Source of the DNA: Siphonodentalium dalli
Lineage: Eukaryota > Mollusca > Scaphopoda > Gadilida > Siphonodentaliidae
Assembly: GCA_032622095.1 (NCBI GenBank)
Contig: CP136064.1
Coordinates: forward strand, 248,593,827-248,657,826
Direction: 5' to 3'
DNA length: 64,000 bases
The notes under the pieces were generated by a model. That model had not been told where the DNA came from. It worked only from the letters and a program-made list of their open reading frames with translations, and searched no databases. The translations under genes were made by a program, and so were the position numbers. Below, piece after piece: positions 23,065 through 34,052 of the stretch. The number at the start of each line of letters is the position of its first letter. The first letter of the stretch is position 1.

Positions 23065-23327
23065 TGTACAATATATTTTGGAAATGGCGCTCTTTTTACT
23101 TGGTGCAAACAACATGGTAATTATAATGAAAATGAATTTATGACTCCAGTCATAAATTAATTTTCATTATAATTACCATGTTTATTTTATTGCATCGTTA
23201 ATAGAGCACACTAGTGTATTTTGCACTAATCCATGGCACACATTATTCATTTGTTGCATATAGTATGTTGAGTATAAAAGGAAATGGTCCCATAAATGAT
23301 TGGATTTAGTGTACAGTACCCCTTTAA
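23065..23327. mobile_element. foldback element H, copy 1
   Basis: Centred on a palindrome at 23112-23182 (ATGGTAATTATAATGAAAAT and its reverse complement). The right flank runs through CATTTGTTGCATATAGTATG and ends in TTTAGTGTACAGTACC, then TTAA at 23324-23327. The left flank is shorter. The 35777-36086 copy shares the centre and right flank, and there the palindrome extends much further. Confidence 0.65.
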
Positions 23328-23400
23328 GTAGTACACCTGAATCATTTAAAAATGCACGTATTCTCCAGTTTGATGAAACAATTTAGTGTACAGTACCACT

Positions 23401-24029
23401 TTAACCCTTTCTATACTAAATGGAATATCGCAACAGTTATACAAGTATACATTGGAATGGTCTATTATTCATTTGGAGGGTGTCAATGTGATAACAGCAG
23501 ACGACAGATAAATACAAGTACAGACGGAGTCCTATTGTTTTAGGGAAATGTTTAGATAATAAGTTCAACAAATGACTGAACATTTCCTATGGAATAACTA
23601 CTCATCAATGATGCTTTAGCATAGAAAGGGTTAAACTTATTATCTGGGATAACTACTCATCAATGATGCTTTAGCATATAAAGGGTTAAACTTATTATGT
23701 GAACATTTCATATGGGATAACTACTCATCAGTGATGCTTTAATATAGAAAGGGTTAAACTTATTATCTTAATATTTCCTATGGGATAACTACTCATCAAT
23801 GATGCTTTAGTATAGAAAGAGTTAAACTTATTATCTGAACATTTCCTATGGGATAACTACTCATCAATGGTGCTTTAGTATAGAAAGAGTTAAACTTATT
23901 ATCCGAACATTTCCTATGGGATAATTACTCATCAATGATGCTTTAGTATAGAAAGAGTTAAACTTATTATCTGAACATTTCCTATGGGATAACTACTCAT
24001 CAATGATGCTTTAGTATAGATATGGTTAA
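23401..24029. mobile_element. TTAA element F with its right end amplified as a 68-bp array
   Basis: Starts TTAACCCTTTCTATACTAAA at 23401, the F terminus also seen at 28375 and 63132. From about 23563 a unit is repeated about seven times: GGATAACTACTCATCAATG, then GCTTTAGTATAGAAAGGGTT, then AAACTTATTATCTG. The first spacing is 55 bp and the rest are 68 bp. Each unit contains AGAAAGGGTTAA, the F terminal motif in reverse, so the array is a tandem multiplication of the element's own end. Confidence 0.7.
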
Positions 24030-24254
24030 TTAACCCTTCTATGAGTGGAGCTTTGCATTCTCTTGTATATGCGATTATCAAATAGTGAGCCTCACATATA
24101 TAAGAGAATATATTGGCTTATCACTATTTTCCTTGACATTGTAATCATTTCTTATGTATGCGAGGCTCCCTATGGGGACTCACATATATAAGAGGATGCA
24201 CTGGCACCTGGTCTTTAATGCTGCACCAGCCAGCTCATGGCATGAAAGGGTTAA
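24030..24254. mobile_element. TTAA MITE family D3, complete copy
   Basis: 225 bp from TTAA (24030-24033) to TTAA (24251-24254). The ends are TTAACCCTTCTATGAGTGGA and, reversed, TTAACCCTTTCATGCCATGA. Two diverged D hairpins lie inside (about 24052-24117 and 24145-24210). It directly follows the F-derived array. Confidence 0.75.
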
Positions 24255-24811
24255 ATATCTCAGTTATCAGTAAGCAACTAGATTTTAGTATACATGTATG
24301 CATTTTTACCCGCAATGCTGTGGCTATACCCCGATTAATAAATCATAGTTCGAAATACGTTCGGCTCCAGATAGGGTTATCATCATGCTAACATGATTTA
24401 TGAGCCTATATATGTGTGATATCAGCGAAATCTCACCACAAGAGGAACCAAAATACATCAAATAGATGCAACCCAGTGACAAGGGATTAATGGAGGGGGC
24501 GTTTTCTTATTGGGGAGCCACTCTGAAGTGATACTTCACGTGTGATTATTCGGGTTACCAACATGAAGTTATGCTGTTAGTTGCAGGACTACCCATTCTT
24601 GCAGATTAAGCTCCCATGCGTTCCATGGCGATAACTATGCATGTTTATAGCGTTTGATGCACTTGGCTAAATCCAGACTTCGCCACACACACGAGAACCA
24701 CATTCCAAAAGTTAGGATGCATCTGTTCTGAACTTCTGATGTGTCATGCAGTGTTTATGTTTCGGCTTAAGGATCTGAGGAATACATTAATGCACACACA
24801 CTTCAATCGTG

Positions 24812-25327
24812 TTAAAGGCTCACTTAATTTTCGAACCCCCAGATAACATTATATAAAATATATGCCATATTATATACCATGAACCCCCAGATAACATTAT
24901 ATAAAATATATGCCATATTATATACCATTTGAAAGAGGAAGCTCCAAAACATTGTATTATCAACTTATCCGATGTAATAAACTGTGGACATGTTGTTTTT
25001 GTTGAGTTTCCAACGCGTTTTGTCATCAATAGTGAAGTAAAAATCAGTATTGTTTTCAATACAGGGGAAATAACTCTATATATTAAGGATAGAGTTCTTC
25101 GCCTATCATTGAAAAAGTTTGAATTCTGTAGCATTCTGGGTGCCAAAGGGGTGAAGTCATTCTATGATTTCAGCAGTTTTCTGTGGGCATCTTCTGAGAC
25201 ACAGATGTTTCAAATAGTGATGAATTATAGTAATTTAATCATATTTTATGGCATAGATTGTTATTAAAACCGTATATCAAGTCACTATAAAAAGAATCGG
25301 CGACTCGAAAATTAAATGGGCCTTTAA
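24812..25327 (+). mobile_element. TTAA MITE family N, complete copy
   Basis: TTAA at 24812-24815 and 25324-25327 flank inverted ends TTAAAGGCTCACTTAATTTT and TTAAAGGCCCATTTAATTTT. A fragment of a second copy lies reversed at about 45535-45935. A 48-bp stretch starting GAACCCCCAGATAACATT is duplicated in tandem at 24833-24928; the other copy has it once, so the duplication is later. A 112-codon open frame at 24929-25267 is interrupted in the second copy and is not supported as a gene. Confidence 0.8.
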
Positions 25328-25477
25328 GTACATATAAACTGTAAACATGTACAAACGTCAACATTTCACGAATCGACATAGTCTGAGTAAATCCAGACTA
25401 TATATCTAGAAGTTGAAGCATTCAAACAGTCTGGGAAACATAGCAGGGAATCCCATTGGTTTCAAAACAGGTCTCTA

Positions 25478-25880
25478 TTATACCCCCGCAACGAGTTGTG
25501 GGGTATACTGGAACAAGCTTGTGCGTCCGTCTGTCTATCCCACCGTGGACACAATTTGATCCTGGCGTTTTCTCAAAATTGTCATGTTCAATTTTAATCA
25601 AATTTGCTACAGGGGTCAATCATCATGGGAACCTGTGCACCTGTGATTTCGACTTCGGTTGGAATCATATTGGCCGAGTTATTCAACCCGTTTTTACTTT
25701 GAATATTCAGATATACACTTCCACAAATTTTGTCCGGACGTTTTCTCAGAATTTTCTTGTTCAATTTGAATCCAATTTGCTACAGGGATCACTCATCGTG
25801 GAACCTGTGCACCTGTGATTTGAAGTTCGGTCCAAATATTTTTGACTGGCTTATGACTTAGAATTATGACACCACCCCCT
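25478..25880 (+). mobile_element. TACCCCC-family element T, copy 1 (partial)
   Basis: Begins TTATACCCCCGCAACGAG, an imperfect inverted match to GTTGTGGGGTATACTGGAAC a few bases on, followed by a GTCCGTCTGTC stretch. Inside, a ~190-bp phrase (TTTTCTCA, AATTTGCTACAGGG, GAACCTGTGCACCTGTGATT) is present twice. It shares the opening with the longer element at 34097. The right end is not found. A 120-codon frame across it is read-through. Confidence 0.6.
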
Positions 25881-25884
25881 AAGG

Positions 25885-26060
25885 TTGAAATATTTCCAAA
25901 AGATGGCCATTTCAGTAAACAATTATGAGAAAAATTTCAACCTACTTTTTGTGTGAAATTTCCAACTTAATATGATGTGTCTGCCATGGAATTTCCAACT
26001 GTTATGTGAGCGACTGGTGCGAGACAACCCAACCCCCGCCCCTGTGGCTACACCCTGCAA
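25885..26060 (+). repeat. dispersed repeat K, copy 3
   Basis: TTCAACCTACTTTTTGTGTG, GCCATGGAATTTCCAACT and CCCAACCCCCGCCCCTGTGG parallel the K copy at 22885-23030. Confidence 0.6.
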
Positions 26061-26369
26061 ATTACTGAATAGAACCGAGTGGAGAACATGCACATGTACA
26101 ACACTATATAACATGATCAGGGATGATGGGGAACAACGTACTAACCATCATGGTGGCGTTCGTTTTCGGGCGACCATTGGCATCCCACCAGATAGACGTC
26201 GGAATGAAGTGGTTTAGCAGATGTTTCTTCTGTGTTGACATACACATCCTGGCACTTATAACGGTCGACTTTCAGTTCAAAAACGCGATTCTAAAACGGA
26301 ATAGAGAACATGGCTGGCAAGTCCAACATATCCTCGCGCAAATACGCACATAATCGACCTATAATGTGA
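26061..26369. other. no feature seen
   Basis: Two overlapping 76-81 codon frames have no motif; no repeat partner. Confidence 0.35.
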
Positions 26370-26535
26370 AATATGTACATAATGTGATTATTTGATTATG
26401 AAATAAGCAGATATTGGGGTCATATAGTCGTTATTTCGTTTTATGGCGCGAGCCACAATGAAAACATAATGTTAAAGCGCGTAACCTGAACAGTCGTGAG
26501 TTGACTTATTTGTGTCATTATCCCCACGTGATCTG
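26370..26535. repeat. dispersed repeat C, copy 2
   Basis: GTGATTATTTGATTATGAAATAAGC-type sequence followed by a GGCGCGAGCCACAATGAAAA phrase, as in the other C copies. Confidence 0.5.
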
Positions 26536-26699
26536 CTCAGAATCGACTCATTCGGGATATATTTATACCTGGAACTTGACAATCAGGATGACTGCTAGCA
26601 AATGGGGTTTAATTTGATTGATACCAAACAAGCATTGGATGAATAATATAACGATAATCATGCGTCATGTTTAAGATATTGTGAAATCAGGTAGTAGCA

Positions 26700-26738
26700 A
26701 ACCAATTATATGGTATTATATGGTATTATATGGTATTA
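26700..26738. repeat. 12-bp triplet repeat
   Basis: TATATGGTATTA is present three times in a row. Confidence 0.85.
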
Positions 26739-26871
26739 TTGATATGTACAATGTATGGATGTATATAGTGTCTATTTTACAGTTAGCTCACACGCTCTTG
26801 GTTTGAATATTGTTTATTCCCAATCAGAAAAATAATTACATTGACAATATAATACATGTATATGTTGACAA

Positions 26872-27062
26872 AAATAGAATGTCAGTGCTAATATGACCTA
26901 TGTATGTGATATAAATAGAATGTCAGTGCTAATATGACCTATGTATGTGATATATATATATAGAATGTCAGTGCTAATATGACCTATGTATGTGATATAT
27001 ATCTGGTGAGAGGGTGCTAATATGACCTATGTATGTGATATATATCTGGTGAGAGGGATGAG
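26872..27062. repeat. ~43-bp tandem array
   Basis: GCTAATATGACCTATGTATG recurs four times; the first three units carry ATAGAATGTCAGT in front. The last units switch to a CTGGTGAGAGGG variant, itself duplicated. Confidence 0.9.
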
Positions 27063-27063
27063 A

Positions 27064-27737
27064 AGAACAATGAGCACATGACTTTTAGGGAAGTCGTTCG
27101 TTTGAGTCTTTTGTGCCCTGTAAAATGTATCGAATTTTCATCAGTAAGTTAGCGTTTAGATTCAGTGCTCGGCATTAGATAAACAGTATATAGATTTGAT
27201 TTGATTTGTGTATTATGGGTAAGAAGATGGGGTTGACAGAGAAATTGAGGTAATGAGCAAAAGATTCAAGACTATATCTGTTACACACCATTTATTTATG
27301 CACAAATAAATAAATTAGTTCGTGTCTGATAAATATCAGCCGATGTCTCCCCAATACAGATGATATATTCAGACCACAGAATCGTATCCGAATCAATTTA
27401 GACTATGGGTGACTTGTATCACATTTTAAACATACCTGCATCATAGCCGGAGGGACGTATATATATTGACATTTCGTGCCTCGAGTCCTCTTATGTCATA
27501 TTCACATATTGCGGTTGATCTTATTCTGAAAGATTAATGAGATTTGTAAGCACAAAAATAAAGGTTGAAGAAAAGGAATGTGTGAGTTGTCTGATATGTT
27601 TGGTCGCCAAACTCCACGAAACTAACCAAATATCTGGAGTGGGGTGTACACTATATACGCATGGCACTGAGTCGTGTACCGAAGAATTTAACTTTTCAAG
27701 TGGAATTTACTTTATGTCATATTACGGTGGTGTTACT
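27064..27737. other. no feature seen
   Basis: A 75-codon plus-strand frame at 27537-27764 runs into the satellite; no motif recognised. Confidence 0.35.
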
Positions 27738-28335
27738 TTTAATTTGAAACCACACCGAGGGTAACTTTCAAACTAAAGCCACATCGATTGTAACTTTCAT
27801 ACTAAAACCACACCGATGGTAACTTTCACACAAAAACCACACCGATGGTAACTTTCACACAAAAACCACACCGAGGGTAACTTTCACACAAAAACCACAC
27901 CGAGGGTAACTTTCACACAAAAACCACACCGAGGGTAACTTTCACACTAAAACCACACCGAGGGTAACTTTCACACTAAAACCACACCGATGGTGACTTT
28001 CACACTAAAACCACACAGAGGGTAACTTTCACACAAAAACCACACCGAGGGTAACTTTCACACTAAAACCACACCGAGGGTAACTTTCACACTAACACCA
28101 CGCCGAGAGTAACTTTCACACTAAAATCACACCGATGGTAACTTTCACACTAAAACCACACCGAGGGTAACTTTCACACAAAAACCACACCGAGGGTAAC
28201 TTTCACACTAAAATCACACCGAGGGTAACTTTCACACTAAAATCACACCGAGGGTAACTTTCACAATGAAAACATGCCGAGGGTTACCTTCACAATAAAA
28301 TCACGCCCAGGGTAACTTTCACAATAAAAACACAC
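27738..28335. repeat. 29-bp satellite array, ~20 units
   Basis: Consensus halves GGGTAACTTTCACACTAAAA and CCACACCGA repeat head to tail with a strict 29-bp period in the centre and more divergence at both edges. Runs of units share the same variant (ACACAAAAACC against ACACTAAAACC), pointing to local homogenisation. Confidence 0.95.
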
Positions 28336-28374
28336 CTCTGCATATATAAACCACAATCCGGTAAGCATTGTCAG

Positions 28375-28864
28375 TTAACCCTTTGTATACTAAATATTCA
28401 TTAACGAGTCGTTATCCTTTAGAAATTTTCAGATAATAAGTTCAACAAACGACCGTGAACTTATTATCTGAACATTTGCCACCAATGAACACATGCACTG
28501 TTACAAAATTTCCATTCTTAAACAGTACAAAGTTACCGAAAATTGCTGCCGACATAAGGAACATCAACAAGTGTCTTTGCGGTCCTATGTCCCGTATGAT
28601 TACGGAACTTTGTTCCATAGTGGTAATGAAATGATACAGTGTTCCGCAACCCTTAGTGTCGGCAGCAATTTTCCGGTACTGTGTTCCGTTTCAAAACGGA
28701 TATTTTAAACGCTGTGTGAATACTTGTAGTCTTGTATTTTATGTTTTTTTTTTCTGCCTGTCAGATGCTTTATTACGTGAACACCCCGATAAATAAACAA
28801 TAGATGAGTCCAATGTATACTTTTATAACTGATGGGATAATCCATTTAGTTTAAAAAGGGTTAA
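28375..28864. mobile_element. TTAA MITE family F, complete copy with inner foldback
   Basis: TTAA at 28375-28378 and 28861-28864. Left TTAACCCTTTGTATACTAAA and right (reversed) TTAACCCTTTTTAAACTAAA. It contains TTCAGATAATAAGTTCA and GAACTTATTATCTGAAC as an inverted pair (28428-28472). A further inner foldback at about 28519-28690 has arms around AAAATTGCTGCCGACA. A 71-codon frame across the loop has no support as a gene. Confidence 0.8.
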
Positions 28865-29469
28865 CCTACATACCTTTGCGCAGATCACAAACCCATGCAC
28901 GTTTATCGGGAATCAAATCATCTTTGTCATATGCAATGTTTGCATTCATACATATATACATTATATGCAATTACATGATAAAAAAGACAATATATAATTA
29001 CAAAGATTTCATCTTCGTTTTCACGGTTGAGATATAGATCCCACTCAGCGACTGGCAGCCAATGAATACCTCAACAAATCTTGTGGCGACAGCGATAAAG
29101 AATTAAGATTACTTGACACTAGAAGTTTTTTTTTTTTAGATGCAGTGATCCTCTTGAACTTGATGCAATTGCCCGTAATATTTGCATAGATAATTATTGT
29201 CATAAGTCGCCCTGTTGAGGATGCTGTTAGCCATGGTGAGGTATAATTAAGGTTGGGCCAACATATGTATAGCTCTCATCCGACCTCCAGAAGTACTTAC
29301 GACGTCCGACATGGCTTCACATTCCGAAAGTGGCTACATTTCCATTTGAAGCGCATCTTCTATAGGCATGTGGCTGCCCAATACGCTATGCGTCATACAG
29401 ACCATGCCACAATTCCTACGCACGTTATAGTATGCAGTGCAATCAAGTGAGAGTGCAGCTCTGACTGGA
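28865..29469. other. no feature seen
   Basis: A 65-codon frame at 29253-29450 has no motif. No repeat partners found. Confidence 0.35.
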
Positions 29470-29564
29470 GCGCTGCACCTGGTCCAATCTGATAATGAGA
29501 GATCATGATTGCTCGTAATATTCTAAGACTTCGTTCGCAATTAGAACACACCAGGTGCAGTGCG
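29470..29564. repeat. small inverted repeat
   Basis: CGCTGCACCTGGT at 29471-29483 pairs with ACCAGGTGCAGTGCG at 29550-29564 across about 66 bp. It may be a small MITE; no target duplication was seen. Confidence 0.45.
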
Positions 29565-29857
29565 TGAAACAATGTTTTGATAGATAAACAAATCCCTCAA
29601 TTCTTAACAGGTCGAGATAAACTGACCTTCTAATATCCTAATGTCGAGAGTGATATAACGAAAGCTTAGTTACAAATTGCTTCGATTAAGCGCAGATGCG
29701 GTATCATTTGAGAAAAAACTTTTTTTTCCTACCCACCGCTAAGTGTGCGTGTTCGGAGATTACGGTCGCTGCCAAGTTTTCAGCCCCATCCGGCTTGTAT
29801 ACAAAGAAGGAGAATAGTCCATCGATTGCAGTCCTATTCACCATCCCGGTCAAACTC

Positions 29858-30173
29858 CATGCAGCGCCATCTACGTTAGCAGAGCCCTCTGCGATATAGC
29901 ACTGCCACAAGGATGGTACTTTGCGGACCGATACATCTATTTTTACACATCGTCGGAACTATATTTAGTCACCTATTATCTTATTTTGACCACCAAAAGT
30001 TTGCAATAATGGTAGTTCTTTCGGCATTGATAAGAACAAAATAGACTGAGCCAGACATAGACAATTTTAATCCTAAAACGTAAGAACTAAGAACACGTAA
30101 GAAATCCTTACCAAATGTCCTTATGGTAGTGATATCTCAGCGAAGCGATTGTAGATAACTCTGCCTGGAGTTT
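29858..30173. repeat. dispersed repeat M, copy 2
   Basis: Collinear with 3216-3533. The first 50 bp differ by an insertion (CAGAGCCCT). A 68-codon minus-strand frame at 29704-29910 enters this repeat from the left; since it overlaps a repeat I do not call it coding. Confidence 0.75.
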
Positions 30174-30352
30174 GCATCCCGGTATGTTTTATAAACCACG
30201 TAGTTGATTTCATAAAGGTATATAACCGGCCTGTTCTCCTGTATCGTAAGCCAAATGTGAACCTATTTGGGGGTATAATTTCAGTTGCCTATCGGTGTAG
30301 GTGATTTCTGCATACATTGGTGTCGTTTCACGGTAAAATTAAGCTACATGTA

Positions 30353-30773
30353 TTAAAGGTACTCAATCCGATGGTCCTTGTATCATCAGATTCCAAAAAC
30401 AACAACGTGTTTTTTAAATGCCGCTCCAGTTATCAGAATCGATTAATTGCCCAACAATAATGTTAACCACAGTCAAATATGGTATAAAATTGGCCAAAAG
30501 CTGTTATTTATCAACATTTTGTTAACTAAGGTTGCAGGTTTGTCAATTATCTGACACAAAAAAGCCACTTGATTTTAGAGTTATCCATCTTCATCCGCAA
30601 TTTGGTCCGAGACCGATTCTCGTCGGCCATTTACTGGTCCACCTAAAAATTGTCGGTGGTGAAAAATAATAGATTTCAAAATCGATATCTGATCACTCTG
30701 AACTTTGATGGGTGGGTTCCAAAGCCAAGAAAATAGTAATTTGCGAGCATTAATTCGGATTATGCATCTTTAA
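30353..30773 (+). mobile_element. TTAA MITE family A, complete copy 1
   Basis: 421 bp from TTAA (30353-30356) to TTAA (30770-30773). Inverted ends TTAAAGGTACTCAATCCGA and TTAAAGATGCATAATCCGA. The interior includes a CAA-rich spot, AATTGCCCAACAATAATG, CATTTTGTTAAC and GGTGAAAAATAATAGATTTC, all shared in order with 38149-38611. Confidence 0.85.
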
Positions 30774-30864
30774 CATCACACATGCATAGTAGTCCACACC
30801 AATAAATGTGATAACGTCGCGATAGTGTATAGCGGTTGAAACGACACCATAACAACCAACAAAT

Positions 30865-30865
30865 C

Positions 30866-30897
<32 letters not shown>

Positions 30898-31272
30898 CAA
30901 AAAATATAATAATAATGGTACTTATATAGCGCCTATCCCCGCGACAGCCCTTAGCGCTTCACATTATTACCCCAGCCGTTGAGTAATGGCGAGTCTTCTG
31001 CATGCAGCCATGCATTTTTATAGGCGCTTCACAAGGGCGACTTAAACATACCCAACAACCAGGTCCCTATTTCTCGTCTAGTTACGTTAAGCGAGCACAG
31101 TACAAGTGACCTTGCCCAATGGTCGCAACCTGGCGCGAGATTTGAAACAGCGTTTGACTATATGTAGCATAATCACAGCTTAATCCGACCAAGCCACTGC
31201 TGTGGCGCGAACTCACTCCGGTGCGTTGACACCACTACAAGTCCGACACTCTAACCACTGGGCTGCCACTTC
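30865..31272 (-). mobile_element. tRNA-derived SINE
   Basis: Read on the minus strand, the head GTGGCAGCCCAGTGGTTAGA resembles a tRNA A box and GTGAGTTCGCGCCAC a B box. The body holds GACGAGAAATAGGGACCTGG, then GTGAAGCGC twice and GGCGCTATATAAGTACC, and the tail is a TTA trinucleotide run (30867-30893). A tRNA head, a body and a trinucleotide tail are the layout of a SINE. The body resembles widely shared invertebrate SINE tails from memory; subfamily not assigned. Confidence 0.75.
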
Positions 31273-31345
31273 CAATTTGAAAAATCAACAGCATCAACCA
31301 GGTATTGGACACTGTTCGCATAGTGAACCACTACTGATTAATACG

Positions 31346-31540
31346 GGGAGCGGATAGCTCAGTTTGTTTGTGGGCCGACCTCTGAGCTACACATTCGATG
31401 CGGTCGATGGTTCAAAATCGACATCGTATCGGTCGGACTTTATGTCGCCATCTCTATTCCCGATACCACGGACATCACAAATCAACCACCGATGCCACGA
31501 TCGGTGCTCTGTGAAATAAAAGAAACTCAAGACAAAATTT
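31346..31540 (+). mobile_element. second tRNA-like SINE head
   Basis: GCGGATAGCTCAGTTTG fits an A box and GATGGTTCAAAATCG a B box about 45 bp further, the usual tRNA spacing. It does not close into a convincing cloverleaf, so I take it as a SINE rather than a tRNA gene. The downstream body is unlike the neighbouring SINE, and the 3' end near AATAAAAGAAACTC is tentative. Confidence 0.5.
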
Positions 31541-31915
31541 GAAAAATACGTATTGGCGAATTTCGTACTTCCGCTCCCCTCGTAATGTCATGGCCACTGG
31601 GAACACCGTCGGATCTCGGCCAATGGCTGTCCCGTATGCAAAAATGTACATGCGCACGTTACAGATCCCTACCGTGGCAAATTGGGTGGTGGATCTATTC
31701 GATCCTTCGCAAGAATCTTCAAATAATGAAATTGGCGAAGTATCATATATATAGATTATAAGTATTACAAACAGGGTAACACGTCACTGGAAATTGTGTT
31801 GTCGCTTTGTCATATCCATAGTTACGATTACGGTTTCGAGATGCCAAGAATGGGTACGCGAGGTTTACACGCAATTATCTACCCTACCACTGACTATCAC
31901 CTGTATACAACGCAA
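31541..31915. other. no feature seen
   Basis: Frames of 60-71 codons overlap on both strands. No repeats identified. Confidence 0.35.
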
Positions 31916-31998
31916 TTAAAGCCACATGGCGGTTTGCGCTCCGAAATACGAATAGTATTATTCGGTTTTGAATTTCCCTCGGTATCGAAATAGGTCGA
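31916..31998 (+). mobile_element. TTAA MITE family B, left-end fragment
   Basis: TTAAAGCCACATGGCGGTTT starts at 31916 and continues through GCGCTCCGAAATACG, TATTCGGTTTTGAATT and CGGTATCGAAATAGGTC, as in 10568-10660, then stops at repeat C. Confidence 0.75.
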
Positions 31999-32029
31999 TA
32001 AATAAGCCAACTCACGACTTTCAGGTGTA

Positions 32030-32180
32030 CGCTCTTCAACATATGTTTTCATTGTGGCCCGCGCCATAAAACTAAATAATGGGTATGACTACATTATCTG
32101 CGTATTTCAGAATCAAATGATCACATTATGTACATTATATGTCGATTATGTGCGTATTTGCGTGAGGATATGTTGGACAA
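32030..32180. repeat. dispersed repeat C, copy 3
   Basis: Opposite orientation: GTTTTCATTGTGGCCCGCGC, AATAATGGGTATGA, TTCAGAATCAAATGATC and GTGAGGATATGTTGG. Confidence 0.55.
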
Positions 32181-32261
32181 GAAGTTTGAACGGCGCTATT
32201 TTCTCACAAACGGACTCGTACTCGTAGTCGTCAATTTTGCGGAAATGTTTGTGAACTGTCC

Positions 32262-33243
32262 GATTACTGTAAGCTATTCGTAATTCGTATCATTCTTATC
32301 CGAAGTGGTTAATTATGCGACTACTATAAGCTATTCGTAATTCGTATCAGTAATAGTTCATTACGCGACTACTATTAACTATTCGTAATTCTTATCAGCA
32401 GTAGTTCATTATGCGACTACTATAATCTATTCGTAATTCTTATCAGTAATAGTTCATTATGCGACTACTGTTATCTATTCGTAATTTGTATCAGTAATAG
32501 TTCATTATGCGACTACTATGAGCTATTCGTAATTATAATCAGCAGTAGTGCATTATGCTATTAATATAAGCTTTTCGTAAGTCTTATTCGTAGTAGTTCA
32601 TTATGCGACTACTATAAGCTATTCGTAATTCTTAACAGTAATAGTTCATTATGCGACTACTATAAGCTATTCGTAATTCATATCAGTAATAGTTCTTTAC
32701 GCGACTACTATAAGCTATTCGTAATTCGTATCAGTAGTAGTTCATTACGCGACAACTATAAGCTATTCGTATCAGTAATAGTTCATTACGCGACTACTAT
32801 AAGCTATTCGTATCAGTAATAGTTCATTATGCGACTACTATAAGCTATTCGTATCAGTAATAGTTCATTACGCGACTACTGTTATCTATTCGTAATTCGT
32901 ATCAGTAATAGTTCATTATGCGACTACTGTTATCGAATTCGTATCAGTAATAGTTCATTATGCGAATACTATAAGCTATTCGTAATTCATATCAGTAGTA
33001 GTTCATTATGCGACTACTATAAGCTATTCGTATCAGTAATAGTTCATTATGCGACTACTATAAGCTATTTGCAATTCTTATTAGTAATAGTTCATTATGC
33101 GACTACTATAAGCTATTCGTAATTCATATCAGTAGTTGTTCATTATGCGAATACTGTAAGCTATTCGTAATTCGTATCAGTAATAGTTCATTATGCGACT
33201 ACTATAAGCTATTCGTAATTCATATCAGCAGTAGTTCATTATG
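32262..33243. repeat. 48-bp satellite array, ~21 units
   Basis: Halves CTATTCGTAATTCGTATC and AGTAATAGTTCATTATGCG plus ACTACTATAAG repeat head to tail. Several units lack about 7-8 bp (CTATTCGTATCAG), giving a ~40-bp class that occurs as a run near 32755-32880. Edges are diverged. No open frame persists. Confidence 0.95.
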
Positions 33244-34052
33244 TTAAAGGTGTCAATTGCAGTGTCAGACGATGACAGCGGAGTCGTAAATAGGATCTGA
33301 ACGAGTTGAACGAGCGCCGTTATATGGTGACAGCCGCAATACAGTGTCTTTTCACCAGATACCCTCACATGTTGATCTTCTTGGTCTGCATCAATAAACT
33401 TCATGAATGGAACGTCTGTTATCGGTGCACACACAATATTTAGTAATTAATTTTGTTACCCATACCTTCAGGTGCATTATGCAAAATATAGGAAGAAAAA
33501 ATACTAGTCTAGACTCTCTACACGTGTTCGTTTCCAGGTCATCACTCAAGAGTTGACTGGTGAGATATTATTTATAGGAGGAAATGTCTGGAAGTGTATG
33601 CTTGTTATCGTGTGGCATGTTTTTGATAAAACCTATGCGACCCATGTCTATAATAGAAAGATACCGGCTGTGGTATTCATCTTCACACAAGTAGAATTCA
33701 CACTATGGGAATGAACGTATTCTCTTGGCATGACGTCACAGGTTGCTTTGATTGACTTACGCCGAATCAATCTGTGATGACGGGTATGATGCACATTGCT
33801 CAATGTTTTGAAAGAATCGTTTGTTCTGTGTTTATTTGAACAGTGTATATTCGCAGCATGCAGTTGTTTGAAATCCACTTACGTAAATATGCGATATGCC
33901 TTTGCTCAATTATCACACTGTGCGTTAACCGGCGTTATTGGGGAAATGCAATAGAGTTTTCCAGACAAAAAGATAAGACGAGCAAGGTCTTATATACCTG
34001 TCCCCGCCCTGTTCTCGTGAAAATAAGCACATACCGGGTGTATTTTAATGAG
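33244..34052. other. no feature seen
   Basis: Phrases CTGTTCTCGTGAAAATAAGC and GGTGTATTTTAATGAG at 34010-34050 recur near 19745-19785, 36955 and 37620. They seem to be the edge of repeat C into which the following B element inserted. Confidence 0.4.

Noticed and set aside
25456-25818. 120-codon frame
   Set aside because: It lies inside a TACCCCC-family element with an internally duplicated segment; no conserved motif.
29704-29910. 68-codon minus-strand frame with a plausible-looking peptide
   Set aside because: Part of it lies in dispersed repeat M, and the other M copy does not keep the frame.
31346-31440. Possible tRNA gene
   Set aside because: A and B boxes are present, but I could not fold convincing acceptor and anticodon stems; a SINE head fits better.
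32262-33243. 48-bp repeats that could suggest a CRISPR array
   Set aside because: The whole unit repeats, with no spacer segments of independent sequence.
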